A DNA stretch of 64,000 bases, from NCBI RefSeq assembly GCF_014191775.1, contig NZ_JACHXA010000011.1, forward strand, positions 59,647 through 123,646, given 5' to 3'. Position numbers and translations under genes: made by a program. The notes under the pieces are model-generated. The model ran no database searches and had not been told where the DNA came from. It saw nothing but the letters and a program-made list of their open reading frames with translations. The stretch is from Limibacillus halophilus (GTDB lineage: Bacteria > Pseudomonadota > Alphaproteobacteria > Kiloniellales > CECT-8803). Below, piece by piece: positions 34,898 through 44,719 of this stretch (position 1 is the first letter of the stretch; each line of letters opens with the position of its first letter).

Positions 34898-36268
34898 ATG
34901 AATATCTGGCTTGCGATAGCCTTATTAAGCGCGTTTGTCGCTGGCTTGTTTATACTGACGGGATTGCGTCGACGTGCCGCAACCGATTCTGACCGCGCGA
35001 CCCATGAGCTGGAAGTCCACCGGGCACAGCTTCGTGAACTGGAGCGAGACTTCGAACGTGGCCTGATCGATCGGCAGGAGTTCACCGCAGCGACTACGGA
35101 AATTAGTAGGAAGATTTTGAAGACCGAAGAGCAAAACAAGAAGCAGGCGCACAAACGAGACCCTAATTTGGTACCGATCTGGGGTCTGGTTGCGCTGGGG
35201 CTTGCCATCCCTATGGCGAGTCTCGCGCTCTATTTGCTGATCGGGAATCCGAGCGTCCCGGGTCGCCCCTATGCCGAACGGCAAAAGGAACTGTTGGCCA
35301 TTGCCGAGCAACAGAAGTCGCTGCAACCGGTCATCGACCTGGAGACCCGCCTCACCGCCCAGGTGGAAGAAACGCCGGGTGATGCGGAGGCTTGGTATAA
35401 CCTGGGACAAACGCGGGTCCAACTGGGCCGCTACAGCGACGCCAGTGACGCCTTGCGCCGCGCCCTGCAACTCGATCAAAGCCAGGCGCGCTACCATGCA
35501 GGTATGGCTGAAGCGCTGATCCTGGCCAACGAAGGCACCATTGTTCCCGGAGCCAAGCGGGCTTTGGAGAAGGCCCTTGAAATCGACCCCAACGACCATC
35601 GGGCCAGATTCTTTTTCGCCATACTTCTCTCGCGAGAGGGTCAGGGTGAGGCTGCACTAACGGAACTGATGAGCTTGCTGAACGAAGCACCGGCGGACGC
35701 TGCCTGGCGACCCGGCGTGCTTGCCGCTGCGCAGGAACTAGCGGCCGAGTTGGATCGCGAGCTGCCGAGTGCCCTGATGGCCACGCCCCAAGGGCAGCCA
35801 GAAGACGGCCTTGCCGGATTGGATGAAGATCAGCGCCAAATGATCAATGACATGGTCGAGGGTTTGGCGGCTCGTTTGGAGGCGCAACCGGATGACGCGG
35901 AGGGCTGGCAACGGTTGGGACAGGCCTATACCGTCCTCGGTAAACCGGTCAATTCCGCGCAAGCCTATTCACGGGCTGCGGACCTGTTGTCCGACGACGT
36001 CGGGGCACAGAGTCAGGCCGCCATGGCATGGGTCAAGGCTACTGGTCGCGGCCAGAATTTACCGCACAGCGTACAGACCTATTTTGAGCGCGCCCTGGCA
36101 CTGGACCCAGATTCGATCGATGCGTTGTTCTTCCTGGGCGAAGTGGCACGCCAGCGCGACGACGGCGTTGCAGCGCGCACCTACTGGACCAGATTGTTGC
36201 CATTGTTGCCGCCGGATTCGGAAGTTCGCGCCTTCGTGACGGCGCAATTGGACCTTTTATCCCCCTGA
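34898..36268 (+). CDS. ccmI: Cytochrome c biogenesis protein CcmI
   Basis: The 456-residue protein begins MNIWLAIALLSAFVAGLFI (first helix) and has the cytoplasmic ELEVHRAQLRELERDFERGLID segment. A second helix (LVALGLAIPMASLALYLLI) follows at about 103-125, and then a periplasmic TPR region: DAEAWYNLGQTRVQLGRYSDA, IDPNDHRARFFFA and DAEGWQRLGQAYTVLGKPVNSAQ. CcmI chaperones apocytochrome c for haem attachment. The ATG at 34898 gives the expected N-terminus. No other ccm genes are near, unlike the usual cluster. Confidence 0.88.
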   Translation: MNIWLAIALLSAFVAGLFILTGLRRRAATDSDRATHELEVHRAQLRELERDFERGLIDRQEFTAATTEISRKILKTEEQNKKQAHKRDPNLVPIWGLVALGLAIPMASLALYLLIGNPSVPGRPYAERQKELLAIAEQQKSLQPVIDLETRLTAQVEETPGDAEAWYNLGQTRVQLGRYSDASDALRRALQLDQSQARYHAGMAEALILANEGTIVPGAKRALEKALEIDPNDHRARFFFAILLSREGQGEAALTELMSLLNEAPADAAWRPGVLAAAQELAAELDRELPSALMATPQGQPEDGLAGLDEDQRQMINDMVEGLAARLEAQPDDAEGWQRLGQAYTVLGKPVNSAQAYSRAADLLSDDVGAQSQAAMAWVKATGRGQNLPHSVQTYFERALALDPDSIDALFFLGEVARQRDDGVAARTYWTRLLPLLPPDSEVRAFVTAQLDLLSP

Positions 36269-36314
36269 TCCTGATACCAAGTCCTGTTACGATGACCGAT
36301 AGGAGATTGTGTGA

Positions 36315-37217
36315 ATGGCACCTTGCTACCGTCACCTGGAGAATCGCGCCGCCCTCAAGATAGAAGGCGAGGATCGCAAGAATCTGCTGCAAGGTCTGAT
36401 TAGCAACGATGCTCTGACTCTCGGCCGCGACCGCGCGGTTTGGGCCGCGCTATTGACCCCCCAGGGTAAGTTTCTTCACGAATTTTGCCTGGTGGAACAA
36501 GGAGAAACACTATTCCTGGAAGGTGAAGCTGAGCGCCTGCCCGACCTGACCAGAAGACTTACGCTCTACAAACTGCGATCGAAAGTCACCCTTACACCGG
36601 CGCCCGAGCTCGCCGTGGTTGCCCTATTCGGAGCGGACGCCAATGAGAAGGCCGCCTTACCGAAAATAGCCGGCGCCGCCAAACCGGTTTTCGACGGCAT
36701 CGCCTTTGCGGACCCGCGCCTGCCGGACCTGGGGCTGCGCGCCCTTCTCCCTCGGAATTCCTTCGCAGCAACGCTCGAATCTGCAGGCTTTGAGCCCGAG
36801 CAGCCCGGAGCCTACGAACGGCTTCGAATCGGCTTGGGCATACCCGACGGGTCGCGGGATCTGGAGATAGAGAAGACGACGCTGATGGAGGCCGGTTTCG
36901 ATGAGCTGGGCGGTATCGACTGGAAAAAGGGTTGCTTCATCGGCCAGGAACTAACCGCTCGGATGCGTTACCGTGGCCTCGTAAAGCGACGGCTTGTACC
37001 CGTGGTTTTCAAAGGCCCGCCCCCCCAACCGGGAAGCGAAATTACCCAAGGTGACAAGGTTGTCGGCGAACTGCGTTCACAGGACAATTTGGGGGCTATT
37101 GCTCTGCTGCGGCTGGAAGCACTCGACGAGACGCCGCACCCAAGCACGCCACTGCAATCAGGGTCGACGACCATCATTCCATCCGTGCCAAGCTGGATGC
37201 GGCTGCCCAAGGTCTGA
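36315..37217 (+). CDS. ygfZ: Folate-binding YgfZ/GcvT-like iron-sulfur assembly protein
   Basis: The 300-residue protein has the GcvT-like fold and the YgfZ signature KGCFIGQELTARMRYRG, whose Cys is needed for function. The N-terminal half carries LLQGLISNDALTLG and ALLTPQGKFLHEF. YgfZ helps repair or build Fe-S clusters in a tetrahydrofolate-dependent way. It follows ccmI by 46 bp on the same strand. Confidence 0.88.
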   Translation: MAPCYRHLENRAALKIEGEDRKNLLQGLISNDALTLGRDRAVWAALLTPQGKFLHEFCLVEQGETLFLEGEAERLPDLTRRLTLYKLRSKVTLTPAPELAVVALFGADANEKAALPKIAGAAKPVFDGIAFADPRLPDLGLRALLPRNSFAATLESAGFEPEQPGAYERLRIGLGIPDGSRDLEIEKTTLMEAGFDELGGIDWKKGCFIGQELTARMRYRGLVKRRLVPVVFKGPPPQPGSEITQGDKVVGELRSQDNLGAIALLRLEALDETPHPSTPLQSGSTTIIPSVPSWMRLPKV

Positions 37218-37284
37218 TGGCCGGAGTGGCGCACGCCGAAAGCCCGTCTTGAGGCGACCGCCTTGACCGGGTTAATCTCCTCCG

Positions 37285-37620
37285 ATGACAGGTACGGGAT
37301 TCAACAGCAAGGCTGTACTGGCGTTGTTCGGCTTAGGCCTTCTGGCTTCGGCTTGCAGCGGATCGCGGCAGTACCGCGATGTCGAGGGCATCTCGTTTTT
37401 GACCTACGAGACGGTCGGCGGCGTGACCTATGGTGTCGGGCGGGACAGGCGCCAGGATAACCGCTTTTACGTCAGCAGCCGGGATCAGGGAAAAGGCGTC
37501 GCCGAAGACATGCGAACCGCGGTGCGGCGGGTCTATCGTTGTCAAACGACGAACCTAACCCATCTGGCGGAAGATCAGAGCTCGGCGGAGATGACCGCAA
37601 CCTTTTGTCGTGGGCGATAG
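37285..37620 (+). CDS. Small predicted lipoprotein, unknown
   Basis: The 111-residue product has a signal ending in the lipobox LLASAC (Cys about residue 24). A basic, polar domain with alternating beta-like pattern follows (GVTYGVGRDRRQDNRFYVSS) and two cysteines near the C-terminus (YRCQTT, TFCRGR) that could form a disulfide. No family is recognised. It follows ygfZ on the plus strand and converges with the MeaB-type gene 16 bp away. Confidence 0.6.
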   Translation: MTGTGFNSKAVLALFGLGLLASACSGSRQYRDVEGISFLTYETVGGVTYGVGRDRRQDNRFYVSSRDQGKGVAEDMRTAVRRVYRCQTTNLTHLAEDQSSAEMTATFCRGR

Positions 37621-37636
37621 CGGGTAAAGTAAGCCG

Positions 37637-38563
37637 CTAAACCGGTGCGCTACGCACCTTGGCCGAAAGCTCCGCAAGACGTCCGAAGGGCGAGGCCCCG
37701 ACCGGCAAGTCGGGCAGTCCAAGGCGACGCAAGCCTTCGCGACCGAAACGTTCCCGCAACGCTTCCACCAGCCACTGGCGCGCTTGCGATTCGCGCCGAC
37801 GGGTCAGACGGCTTGATTCATTTAGCCATTCCCAGTGCTTTACCAGCACGGCCAGTAAGCTATCCACGCCGTCGCCGCTTTGGGCAGAAACGCCCAGCAC
37901 TTCCACGGGCCACGCGTCTTCCACGCCATCGTCCGCCAAACTGAGCGCGCCCTTCAGATCGGCGAGCGCCTTGCGGGCGTTGGGGCCGCTGTCGGACTTG
38001 GTGACCACGGCTACGTCAGGAATCTCCATGATTCCCGCTTTCATGAACTGCAAAGCATCTCCCGAACCCGGCTGCACGCAAAACACCACGCTATCGGCGA
38101 CCTCGGCGACATCGGTTTCCGATTGCCCGACCCCGACGGTCTCGACCAGCACGACATCATAGAGCGCTCGCATCAACACCATGGCCGCGAGGGTTAGTTC
38201 CGCCAATCCTCCCAGGCGGTCGCGCGCCGCCATGGAGCGCACGAAAACTTGATCGTCGGTCGGATCGGTCGCAACACGCGTTCGATCGCCGAGCAAAGCG
38301 CCGCCGGAACGGCGCGAAGAAGGGTCAACGGCGATGACAGCCACGCTCTGGCCCGCGGCACGAAGTCGGCCGATGAGCGCACCCGCCAGCGTGGATTTAC
38401 CGACGCCTGGCGGCCCCGTGAGACCAATAACCCGCGCCTGGGATGCGCGGTAGGCCTCATCGAGCAGTGCGACATTCTTCGCGTCCTCGGGCTTGCGCTC
38501 AAGCAGAGCCAAAGCCCGTGCAAGGCCCGCTTTTCCTTCTTTTCTGATCTCTTCTAGGGTCAA
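37637..38563 (-). CDS. meaB: MeaB/ArgK-type G3E GTPase (methylmalonyl-CoA mutase chaperone family)
   Basis: The product is about 308 residues. It has GLTGPPGVGKSTLAGAL (P-loop), AVDPSSRRSGGALLGDRTRV, IETVGVGQSE-like VETVGVGQSETDVAEVADSVV and VVTKSDSGPNARKA. These identify the MeaB/ArgK family, which loads and protects B12-dependent mutases. No mutase gene is adjacent. The start is uncertain: TTG 38563 follows AAAGAGG at good spacing, while GTG 38605 would add 14 residues without a ribosome site. Confidence 0.85.
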   Translation of the reverse strand: MTLEEIRKEGKAGLARALALLERKPEDAKNVALLDEAYRASQARVIGLTGPPGVGKSTLAGALIGRLRAAGQSVAVIAVDPSSRRSGGALLGDRTRVATDPTDDQVFVRSMAARDRLGGLAELTLAAMVLMRALYDVVLVETVGVGQSETDVAEVADSVVFCVQPGSGDALQFMKAGIMEIPDVAVVTKSDSGPNARKALADLKGALSLADDGVEDAWPVEVLGVSAQSGDGVDSLLAVLVKHWEWLNESSRLTRRRESQARQWLVEALRERFGREGLRRLGLPDLPVGASPFGRLAELSAKVRSAPV

Positions 38564-38733
38564 GGTAAACCTCTTTGCTCCTCTTCGGCCGATAACAGAT
38601 TGCACGCAGTAGAACGCGCTGTGAAGACTCTAGGAGTCGCAAATTTACTCAAAACGCTTGCACCGCCCGCGCTGCTGAGGCAAACCAGCGGCGAGCAAAC
38701 TCAAGCGGACGGTTCGGCCGGGCTCCGCATGAC

Positions 38734-38809
38734 GCCGACGTAGCTCAAATGGTAGAGCAACCGCCTTGTAAGCGGTAGGTTGCAGGTTCAAGTCCTGCCG
38801 TCGGCACCA
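38734..38809 (+). tRNA. tRNA-Thr (TGT)
   Basis: A 76-nt cloverleaf: GCCGACG/CGTCGGC acceptor stem, discriminator A and encoded CCA. The D-arm is GCTCAAATGGTAGAGC, the anticodon loop CTTGTAA (anticodon TGT) and the T-arm GGTTCAAGTC. It is the second Thr isoacceptor in the window. Confidence 0.96.
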
Positions 38810-38816
38810 CCTCCCA

Positions 38817-38832
38817 TTAACCTTTTGTTAAC
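38817..38832. promoter_or_regulatory. CtrA-type binding box (TTAA-N7-TTAAC)
   Basis: TTAACCTTTTGTTAAC is a mismatch-free match to the CtrA consensus. It lies only 7 bp after tRNA-Thr and 84 bp before the Flp-type pilin gene. In Caulobacter the equivalent pilA promoter is CtrA controlled, which supports a functional site. Confidence 0.7.
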
Positions 38833-38915
38833 CATTTACCGCCTAATTAGCGGCAAGCCCTGACGGACAAAAAACAATTCCGCTGGGCACTACGGATATC
38901 TACTGGGGGGTTCAA

Positions 38916-39275
38916 ATGTGGAAGTCTTTCCTGCGGAAAGACGAGGGTGCCAGCCTTGTCGAGGAATCTTTGGTCATCGGCTTGATGGCCATTGCCGCCA
39001 CCATCATTCTCACGTCCATCGCAAGTTTCACCGCCGCGACCTGGCGCGAAGCTCATGATTCTTTGAAGGCCTCGCCTAGCCACGCGGCCGCGTCCAATCC
39101 TTCCGACGGCGACAGCGGTGCCAGTGTGGGCGGCGGCACCCCCGGTAGTGGAAGTCCAGGTGGCGCGGCAGGCTCGTCTCCCGGAGATTCATCAAGCACG
39201 CCAGGAAGCGGTCAAGACGGCGGTGAGGAAGGTCTGGGCGGCCAGAACGGCCAGTTTGAATTCGACACCGACTGA
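38916..39275 (+). CDS. Flp-type (type IVb) pilin-like protein with long Gly/Ser-rich tail
   Basis: The 119-residue product starts MWKSFLRKDEGASLVEESLV and continues into one hydrophobic helix (GLMAIAATIILTSIASF). The basic leader, G-A cleavage point and Glu a few residues later are those of Flp/Fap pilins cut by a prepilin peptidase. The rest (about 60-119) is low-complexity Gly/Ser/Asp, ending GQFEFDTD, unlike the very short tails of ordinary Flp pilins. GGGGGG precedes the ATG. A CtrA box lies upstream. No tad/cpa assembly genes are adjacent, so assembly proteins must lie elsewhere if it is a pilin. Confidence 0.65.
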   Translation: MWKSFLRKDEGASLVEESLVIGLMAIAATIILTSIASFTAATWREAHDSLKASPSHAAASNPSDGDSGASVGGGTPGSGSPGGAAGSSPGDSSSTPGSGQDGGEEGLGGQNGQFEFDTD

Positions 39276-39301
39276 CGGCAAACCTCAGCGGACCAAAGGG
39301 A

Positions 39302-39922
39302 TCAGCTCGGTCGATCCATAGAGAAAACTTGCTCGACCACGGCATAATCCATGTAGCCCAGTCGCGCGATCGGCTTATAGCGAGTCACGTCCAGCAACCC
39401 TTTCTCGTCAATCATCGCGTCGTCGATGTGGACCGCCACGACCTCTCCGAACACAACGAAGTTCCCATTGTCCGGATCGTTTGAGGGCAACTCCAGGGTT
39501 TGCAGATACCGGCATTCCAAATGCACCGGCGAAGCCTTGACCCGAGGTGGCTTTACCAGCCGCGACGGCACCATCTCCAAGCCGGCGAAGGCTGCCTCGT
39601 CTTCGCCGGCCGGTAAGGACGCGGAGGTCTTGTTCATTGCATCGCGCAAATCCCAGGTCGCCATATTGCAGACGAACTCGCCGGTTTCCTCGGCGTTGGC
39701 CTGACTGTCCTTGACGCCAACCTCGCGTGAACGCCCGCTGGATGCGAAGAACACGGTCGGCGGAGAATCCGACACGGCATTGAAGAAACTGTAGGGCGCT
39801 AGATTGATGCGCCCCTGACCATCCAATGTGGTGATCCAACCGATCGGGCGCGGCGCGACAATCGCCTTGAAGGGATTGTAGGGTAACCCTGCGGCTTTAT
39901 GCTGACCTGCCTCGTAGTACAT
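39302..39922 (-). CDS. Flavin reductase family protein (FMN-binding split barrel)
   Basis: The 206-residue product has the split-barrel motifs PYNPFKAIVAPRPIGWITT, LAPYSFFNAVSDSPPTVFFAS and the later HLECRYLQTLELP. Members reduce FMN with NAD(P)H or act as flavin-dependent oxidoreductases. It is next to ppdK on the same strand. Partner and substrate are unknown. Confidence 0.85.
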   Translation of the reverse strand: MYYEAGQHKAAGLPYNPFKAIVAPRPIGWITTLDGQGRINLAPYSFFNAVSDSPPTVFFASSGRSREVGVKDSQANAEETGEFVCNMATWDLRDAMNKTSASLPAGEDEAAFAGLEMVPSRLVKPPRVKASPVHLECRYLQTLELPSNDPDNGNFVVFGEVVAVHIDDAMIDEKGLLDVTRYKPIARLGYMDYAVVEQVFSMDRPS

Positions 39923-39948
39923 GGGCCGAACTTACTCCAGCATTCCTG

Positions 39949-42624
39949 TCAAACGTCGCGCTCGGCTTTCTGCAGCGCCGCCTGTGCCGCGGCCAAGCGG
40001 GCGATCGGCACGCGGAATGGCGAGCAAGAAACATAGTCCAGCCCAACCCCATGACAGAAGCGAACCGAGGCGGGGTCGCCGCCGTGTTCACCGCAGATTC
40101 CCAGTTTGATGGTTTCGCGCGTCCGGCGGCCTCGCTCGGCGGCCATGGCCACCAACTGGCCGACGCCGTCCTGATCGAGCGAAACGAAAGGATCTTGCTC
40201 CAGGATACCGCGCGCCTCGTAGGCGGGCAGGAAGTTTCCGGCATCGTCTCGCGACAGGCCAAAAGTAGTTTGCGTCAAATCGTTGGTGCCGAATGAAAAG
40301 AACTCAGCATCCTTGGCGATCCGGTCCGCGAGGAGACAGGCGCGCGGCAATTCGATCATGGTGCCCACCAAATACTCCAGCCGCTCGCCGGTTTCATTGA
40401 AGACAGCTTCCGCCACGTCTCGCACCAATGCCGTAAGGCGAGTCAGCTCGGCCTCCATGGACACCAGCGGGATCATGACTTCGACCAACGGTGCCTCGCC
40501 GGATTCCTTCTGCACCGCGACTGCGGCCTCGAAGATGGCGCGGGCCTGCATCTCGTAGATTTCGGGGTACGTGATGGCCAGCCGGCAACCCCGATGGCCC
40601 AGCATAGGGTTCATCTCGGCCAGTTTGATGACACGGTCGCGCAACAACTCTACGGAAACGCCCGCTGCTTCGGCCACTTCCGAGAACTCCGACTCTTCGC
40701 GCGGCAAGAACTCGTGCAAGGGTGGGTCGAGCAACCGGATAGTGACCGGCAGGCCACGCATGATCTTGAATATCTCAACGAAGTCCTGTCGCTGCATGGG
40801 GAGCAACTTCGCCAGTGCCTTGCGGCGACCCTCGGTCTGCTCTGCCAGAATCATTTCCCGAACCGCGACGATGCGCGTGGCATCGAAGAACATGTGCTCA
40901 GTCCGGCAAAGGCCGATCCCCTCCGCACCGAAACCAATCGCCGTGCGGCAGTCCGTTGGCGTCTCGGCATTAGTCCTGACCTTCAGGGTGCGGATGCCAT
41001 CGGCCCAGGTCATCAGCGTTGCGAAATCACCGGACAGTTCCGGTTGGATCGTCTGCACAGCACCCTGGTAAATCTCACCGGAACTGCCATCAATCGTGAT
41101 GATATCGCCCGCCTTTAGTTCGATATCGCGCACGCGGATCGTGCCGTTGCGATAATCGACCCGCAGTTCGCCCGCGCCGGCAACACACGCCCGGCCCATG
41201 CCGCGTGCCACCACGGCCGCGTGACTGGTCATGCCGCCGCGCGTCGTCAGAATGCCTTTGGCCGCATGCATCCCGTGAATGTCTTCCGGGCTGGTTTCCA
41301 CCCGGCAGAGGATGACGGCTTCGCCCGCCTGGGCGCGCTTTTCGGCTTCATCGGCAGAGAAAACGATGATCCCGGAGGCCGCACCCGGCGATGCGGGAAG
41401 CCCGCGCGCCACGATCACCCGCTCAGCATTTGGGTCCAGCGTCGGATGCAATAGTTGATCGAGCTGCAGAGGATCGATGCGCTGCACCGCTTCTTCGCGC
41501 GTGATCAAGCCGTCGGCAACCATATCCACCGCGATCTTGAGCGCCGCCGGCGTCGTGCGTTTCCCGCCGCGGGTCTGCAGCATGTAGAGCTTGCCGGATT
41601 GAACGGTGAACTCGATATCCTGCATATCACGGTAGTGCCGTTCCAGGCGTTCGCGCACTGCTAGCAACTGGCCGAAGACCTCCGGCATGACTTCTTCCAT
41701 CGACGGCAGGTCGCCGCCGCTTTCCTCGCGCGCGGCCTTGGTCAACGACTGCGGCGTGCGAATACCGGCCACCACGTCCTCGCCCTGGGCGTTGACCAGA
41801 TACTCGCCGTAAAAGTAATTCCGGCCCGTGGAGGGATCGCGGGTAAAGGCCACACCGGTCGCGCAATCATCGCCCATGTTACCGAAAACCATGGCCTGGA
41901 CATTGACCGCAGTGCCCCAGTCCTCGGGCACCCCATGCAGCCGGCGATAGGTGATAGCGCGTTGGTTCATCCAAGAGCCAAAGACCGCTTCAATGGCACC
42001 CCACAGCTGTTCCTTCGGGTCTTGCGGGAAGGCCTTGCCGTGCTCTTCTTCAACCCTCTCCTTGTACTGGACGATGATGCGCTGCCAGTCCTCGGCGTTC
42101 AGCTCGGTATCCAGCGAAACGCCTTTTTCCTCTTTCTCGAGCTCCAGTATCTCTTCGAAATTGTGGTGATCCACGCCCAGCACAACGTTCGAGTACATCT
42201 GAATGAACCGGCGATAGCTGTCATAGGCGAACCGCGGGTCGCCGGAACGGCTTGCCAAGCCCTCGACGGTCGCATCGTTGAGGCCCAGGTTGAGTACCGT
42301 ATCCATCATGCCGGGCATGGAAACGCGGGCACCGGAGCGAACCGATACCAGCAACGGGTTCTTCGCATCGCCGAACAAGGCGCCGACTTCCGCTTCCACC
42401 TTTGCCAAGGCCTGGGCCAACTCGTCCGCCAGGCTGTCCGGATAGCTGTGACCGTGCTGATTGAAGTAGGTGCAAACCTCGGTGGTGATGGTAAAACCCG
42501 GCGGCACCGGCAGCCCCAGAGCCGACATCTCGGCCAGGTTGGCGCCCTTGCCGCCCAGAAGATTACGCAAATCCGCTTTGCCGTCGGCCGTACCGCCGCC
42601 GAAGCTGTAGACCCACTTGGTCAT
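39949..42624 (-). CDS. ppdK: Pyruvate, phosphate dikinase
   Basis: The 891-residue enzyme opens WVYSFGGGTADGKADLRNLLGGKGANLAEM. It contains the phosphorylated His in TRGGMTSHAAVVARGMG, the PEP-site RTEHMF and the catalytic Cys of CGEHGGDP. It interconverts pyruvate, ATP and Pi with PEP, AMP and PPi in the cytoplasm, and can supply PEP for gluconeogenesis. It lies 10 bp after glyS on the minus strand, an arrangement common in Alphaproteobacteria. Confidence 0.97.
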   Translation of the reverse strand: MTKWVYSFGGGTADGKADLRNLLGGKGANLAEMSALGLPVPPGFTITTEVCTYFNQHGHSYPDSLADELAQALAKVEAEVGALFGDAKNPLLVSVRSGARVSMPGMMDTVLNLGLNDATVEGLASRSGDPRFAYDSYRRFIQMYSNVVLGVDHHNFEEILELEKEEKGVSLDTELNAEDWQRIIVQYKERVEEEHGKAFPQDPKEQLWGAIEAVFGSWMNQRAITYRRLHGVPEDWGTAVNVQAMVFGNMGDDCATGVAFTRDPSTGRNYFYGEYLVNAQGEDVVAGIRTPQSLTKAAREESGGDLPSMEEVMPEVFGQLLAVRERLERHYRDMQDIEFTVQSGKLYMLQTRGGKRTTPAALKIAVDMVADGLITREEAVQRIDPLQLDQLLHPTLDPNAERVIVARGLPASPGAASGIIVFSADEAEKRAQAGEAVILCRVETSPEDIHGMHAAKGILTTRGGMTSHAAVVARGMGRACVAGAGELRVDYRNGTIRVRDIELKAGDIITIDGSSGEIYQGAVQTIQPELSGDFATLMTWADGIRTLKVRTNAETPTDCRTAIGFGAEGIGLCRTEHMFFDATRIVAVREMILAEQTEGRRKALAKLLPMQRQDFVEIFKIMRGLPVTIRLLDPPLHEFLPREESEFSEVAEAAGVSVELLRDRVIKLAEMNPMLGHRGCRLAITYPEIYEMQARAIFEAAVAVQKESGEAPLVEVMIPLVSMEAELTRLTALVRDVAEAVFNETGERLEYLVGTMIELPRACLLADRIAKDAEFFSFGTNDLTQTTFGLSRDDAGNFLPAYEARGILEQDPFVSLDQDGVGQLVAMAAERGRRTRETIKLGICGEHGGDPASVRFCHGVGLDYVSCSPFRVPIARLAAAQAALQKAERDV

Positions 42625-42634
42625 TGATCTTTCC

Positions 42635-44719
42635 CTATCCCTCGATCATCGAAAAATCAGCCACCCGATCCAGAATGGCCTTGATGGAAGTCAGCAAGCG
42701 CAGGCGATTGGCGCGCAGGTCGCCATCCTCGGCATTCACTGTCACTTTCTCGAAAAACGCATCGACCGGGCCGCGCAAGGCAGCCAGAGCGTCCATCGCG
42801 CCGCCAAAGTCTTCCGCCGCCAGCGCTTTGTCCGCCGCCGAACCCGCCTCGCGAATAGCCTCGTAGAGCGCCTTTTCCTCAAGCTCGACCAGCTTCGATT
42901 TGGCAGGCGCATCACTGAACTGGATGTCGTCCTTCTTTTCCTCGATACGGACGATGTTGGCGGCGCGACGATAGGCGATCAGCAGATTGCTGCCGGCATC
43001 GCTCTCGATGAAGGCACTGAGCGCCCGCACCCGGTCCACCAGACGCACGAAGTCGTCCTCACCCAGAGCAAAGACCGCGGCAATAAGGTCATGACGAACC
43101 CCCTGGTCGCGCAAGGCGACCTTCAGCCGGTCGGCGAAGAAGGTCAGCAGGTCCTGTCTGATCTGTGCCGAATCACTATTGCTCCCAATGCCTCGATGCG
43201 CCGTCTCGAAGACTTGCAACAGACCCAGACGAAGTCTGTTCTCGAGGATCAGGCGGATGACGCCCAGCGCGGCGCGGCGCAGCGCATAGGGGTCTTTCGA
43301 GCCCGTGGGCTTCTCGTCGATGGCCCAGAACCCGACCAGGGTATCGATCTTGTCGGCCAGGGCCACGCAGACCGAGGTCGGCGCGCTGGGGCAACGGTCG
43401 CCGGGCCCCAGCGGCGCATAATGCTCGGCGATGGCGTCGGCCACGTCGGCGTGCTCACCGTCCGCCAGCGCGTAATAGCGGCCAATGGTGCCCTGCAGTT
43501 CGGGAAACTCGCCCACCATGCCGGTCGTGAGATCGGCCTTGGCCAGACGGGCGGCCGAGCGCACCCGGTCCACATCGGCGTCCGGGACCAACCTGGCCAG
43601 CGAGACACCCAGCGCCGTTACCCGATCAACCTTGTCTTCCACCGTGCCGAGTTTGGCATGGAACACCACCTGCTTGAGATCGCCCTCACGGGATTCCAGC
43701 GTCCGCCTGCGGTCCTGATCCCAGAAGAAGCGGGCGTCCGACAGGCGCGGGCGTAGTACCCGTTCGTTGCCGGCGATGATGTTGGCACGGCGCGTCGTTC
43801 CCGCGAAGGCTTCCATGTCGGAGACCAGCAGGAATCGCGGCGCAAGGCTGCCGTCGGCGTTTTCCAGCGCGAAGTATTTCTGGTGCGCGCGCATTGACGT
43901 CGTCAACACTTCGGGCGGCAGGTCCATGAAGGCTTCATCAATTTTGCCCATCAGCGTATTGGGCCACTCGACCAAGCCAGCCACCTCATCAAGCAGCGCT
44001 TCGTCCTGCCGGACCCTTAGCCCCTCTGCAGTCGCGATCTCGGCTGCCTGATCGGCAATCACCTTGCGGCGCACCGCCGGATCAAGGACTACCTTGGCAT
44101 TGGCCAGTTTCTCCACATAGTCCTCGAAGGAGGACACGGTGAAAGGTTCGGGCGCCAGGAAGCGGTGGCCGCTCGTGCTGGCGGAGAAGTCCAACTTGCT
44201 ATCGCCCAGATCAAGCGCGCCCTTCAAGGGCTCACCACCAAATATTGCCAGGACTCCATGCAGAGGCCGAACCCAGCGGAACTGATTTTCGCCCCAACGC
44301 ATGGATTTCGGCCAGGGCAAAGCGCGCAGAGTCGACTCCAGAATTTCGGTCAGCACGTCGGCTGTATCGCGGCCTTTGATCTTTCGAATGGCGAACCAGA
44401 ATTTGCCTTTCTCGGTTTCGCGCAGCTCCGCCTCGTCGAGAGAGGTCAGGCCATTGCCCTTAAGGAACCCCTCGATCGCCTTCTCGGGCGCGCCTTCGCG
44501 CGGGCCGCGCCGCTCCTCGGTTACATCCGGTTGGCGATCCGGAAGACCAAACACTGCCAGCGTCAAGCGGCGCGGTGTCGAATAACTGGCGATACCGCTA
44601 TGGGACAGCCCAGCCTTCTTCAGCGACTCTTCGAAAAGGCGCTTCAGGTCGTCGGCGGCACGCCCCTGCATGCGCGCCGGTATTTCCTCGGACAGCAGCT
44701 CCAGCAGCAAATCAGACAT
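42635..44719 (-). CDS. glyS: Glycine-tRNA ligase, beta subunit
   Basis: The 694-residue subunit opens [19 protein letters not shown] and carries [20 protein letters not shown] and [13 protein letters not shown]. The C-terminal region ([17 protein letters not shown]) is anticodon-binding. With GlyQ it forms the alpha2beta2 enzyme. The ATG at 44719 overlaps the glyQ stop by 8 nt, so the subunits are translated in coupled fashion. Confidence 0.97.
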   Translation of the reverse strand: MSDLLLELLSEEIPARMQGRAADDLKRLFEESLKKAGLSHSGIASYSTPRRLTLAVFGLPDRQPDVTEERRGPREGAPEKAIEGFLKGNGLTSLDEAELRETEKGKFWFAIRKIKGRDTADVLTEILESTLRALPWPKSMRWGENQFRWVRPLHGVLAIFGGEPLKGALDLGDSKLDFSASTSGHRFLAPEPFTVSSFEDYVEKLANAKVVLDPAVRRKVIADQAAEIATAEGLRVRQDEALLDEVAGLVEWPNTLMGKIDEAFMDLPPEVLTTSMRAHQKYFALENADGSLAPRFLLVSDMEAFAGTTRRANIIAGNERVLRPRLSDARFFWDQDRRRTLESREGDLKQVVFHAKLGTVEDKVDRVTALGVSLARLVPDADVDRVRSAARLAKADLTTGMVGEFPELQGTIGRYYALADGEHADVADAIAEHYAPLGPGDRCPSAPTSVCVALADKIDTLVGFWAIDEKPTGSKDPYALRRAALGVIRLILENRLRLGLLQVFETAHRGIGSNSDSAQIRQDLLTFFADRLKVALRDQGVRHDLIAAVFALGEDDFVRLVDRVRALSAFIESDAGSNLLIAYRRAANIVRIEEKKDDIQFSDAPAKSKLVELEEKALYEAIREAGSAADKALAAEDFGGAMDALAALRGPVDAFFEKVTVNAEDGDLRANRLRLLTSIKAILDRVADFSMIEG

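Noticed and set aside
42617..43756. Plus-strand open frame of 379 codons opposite glyS
   Set aside because: Shadow of the conserved glyS gene; no family features.
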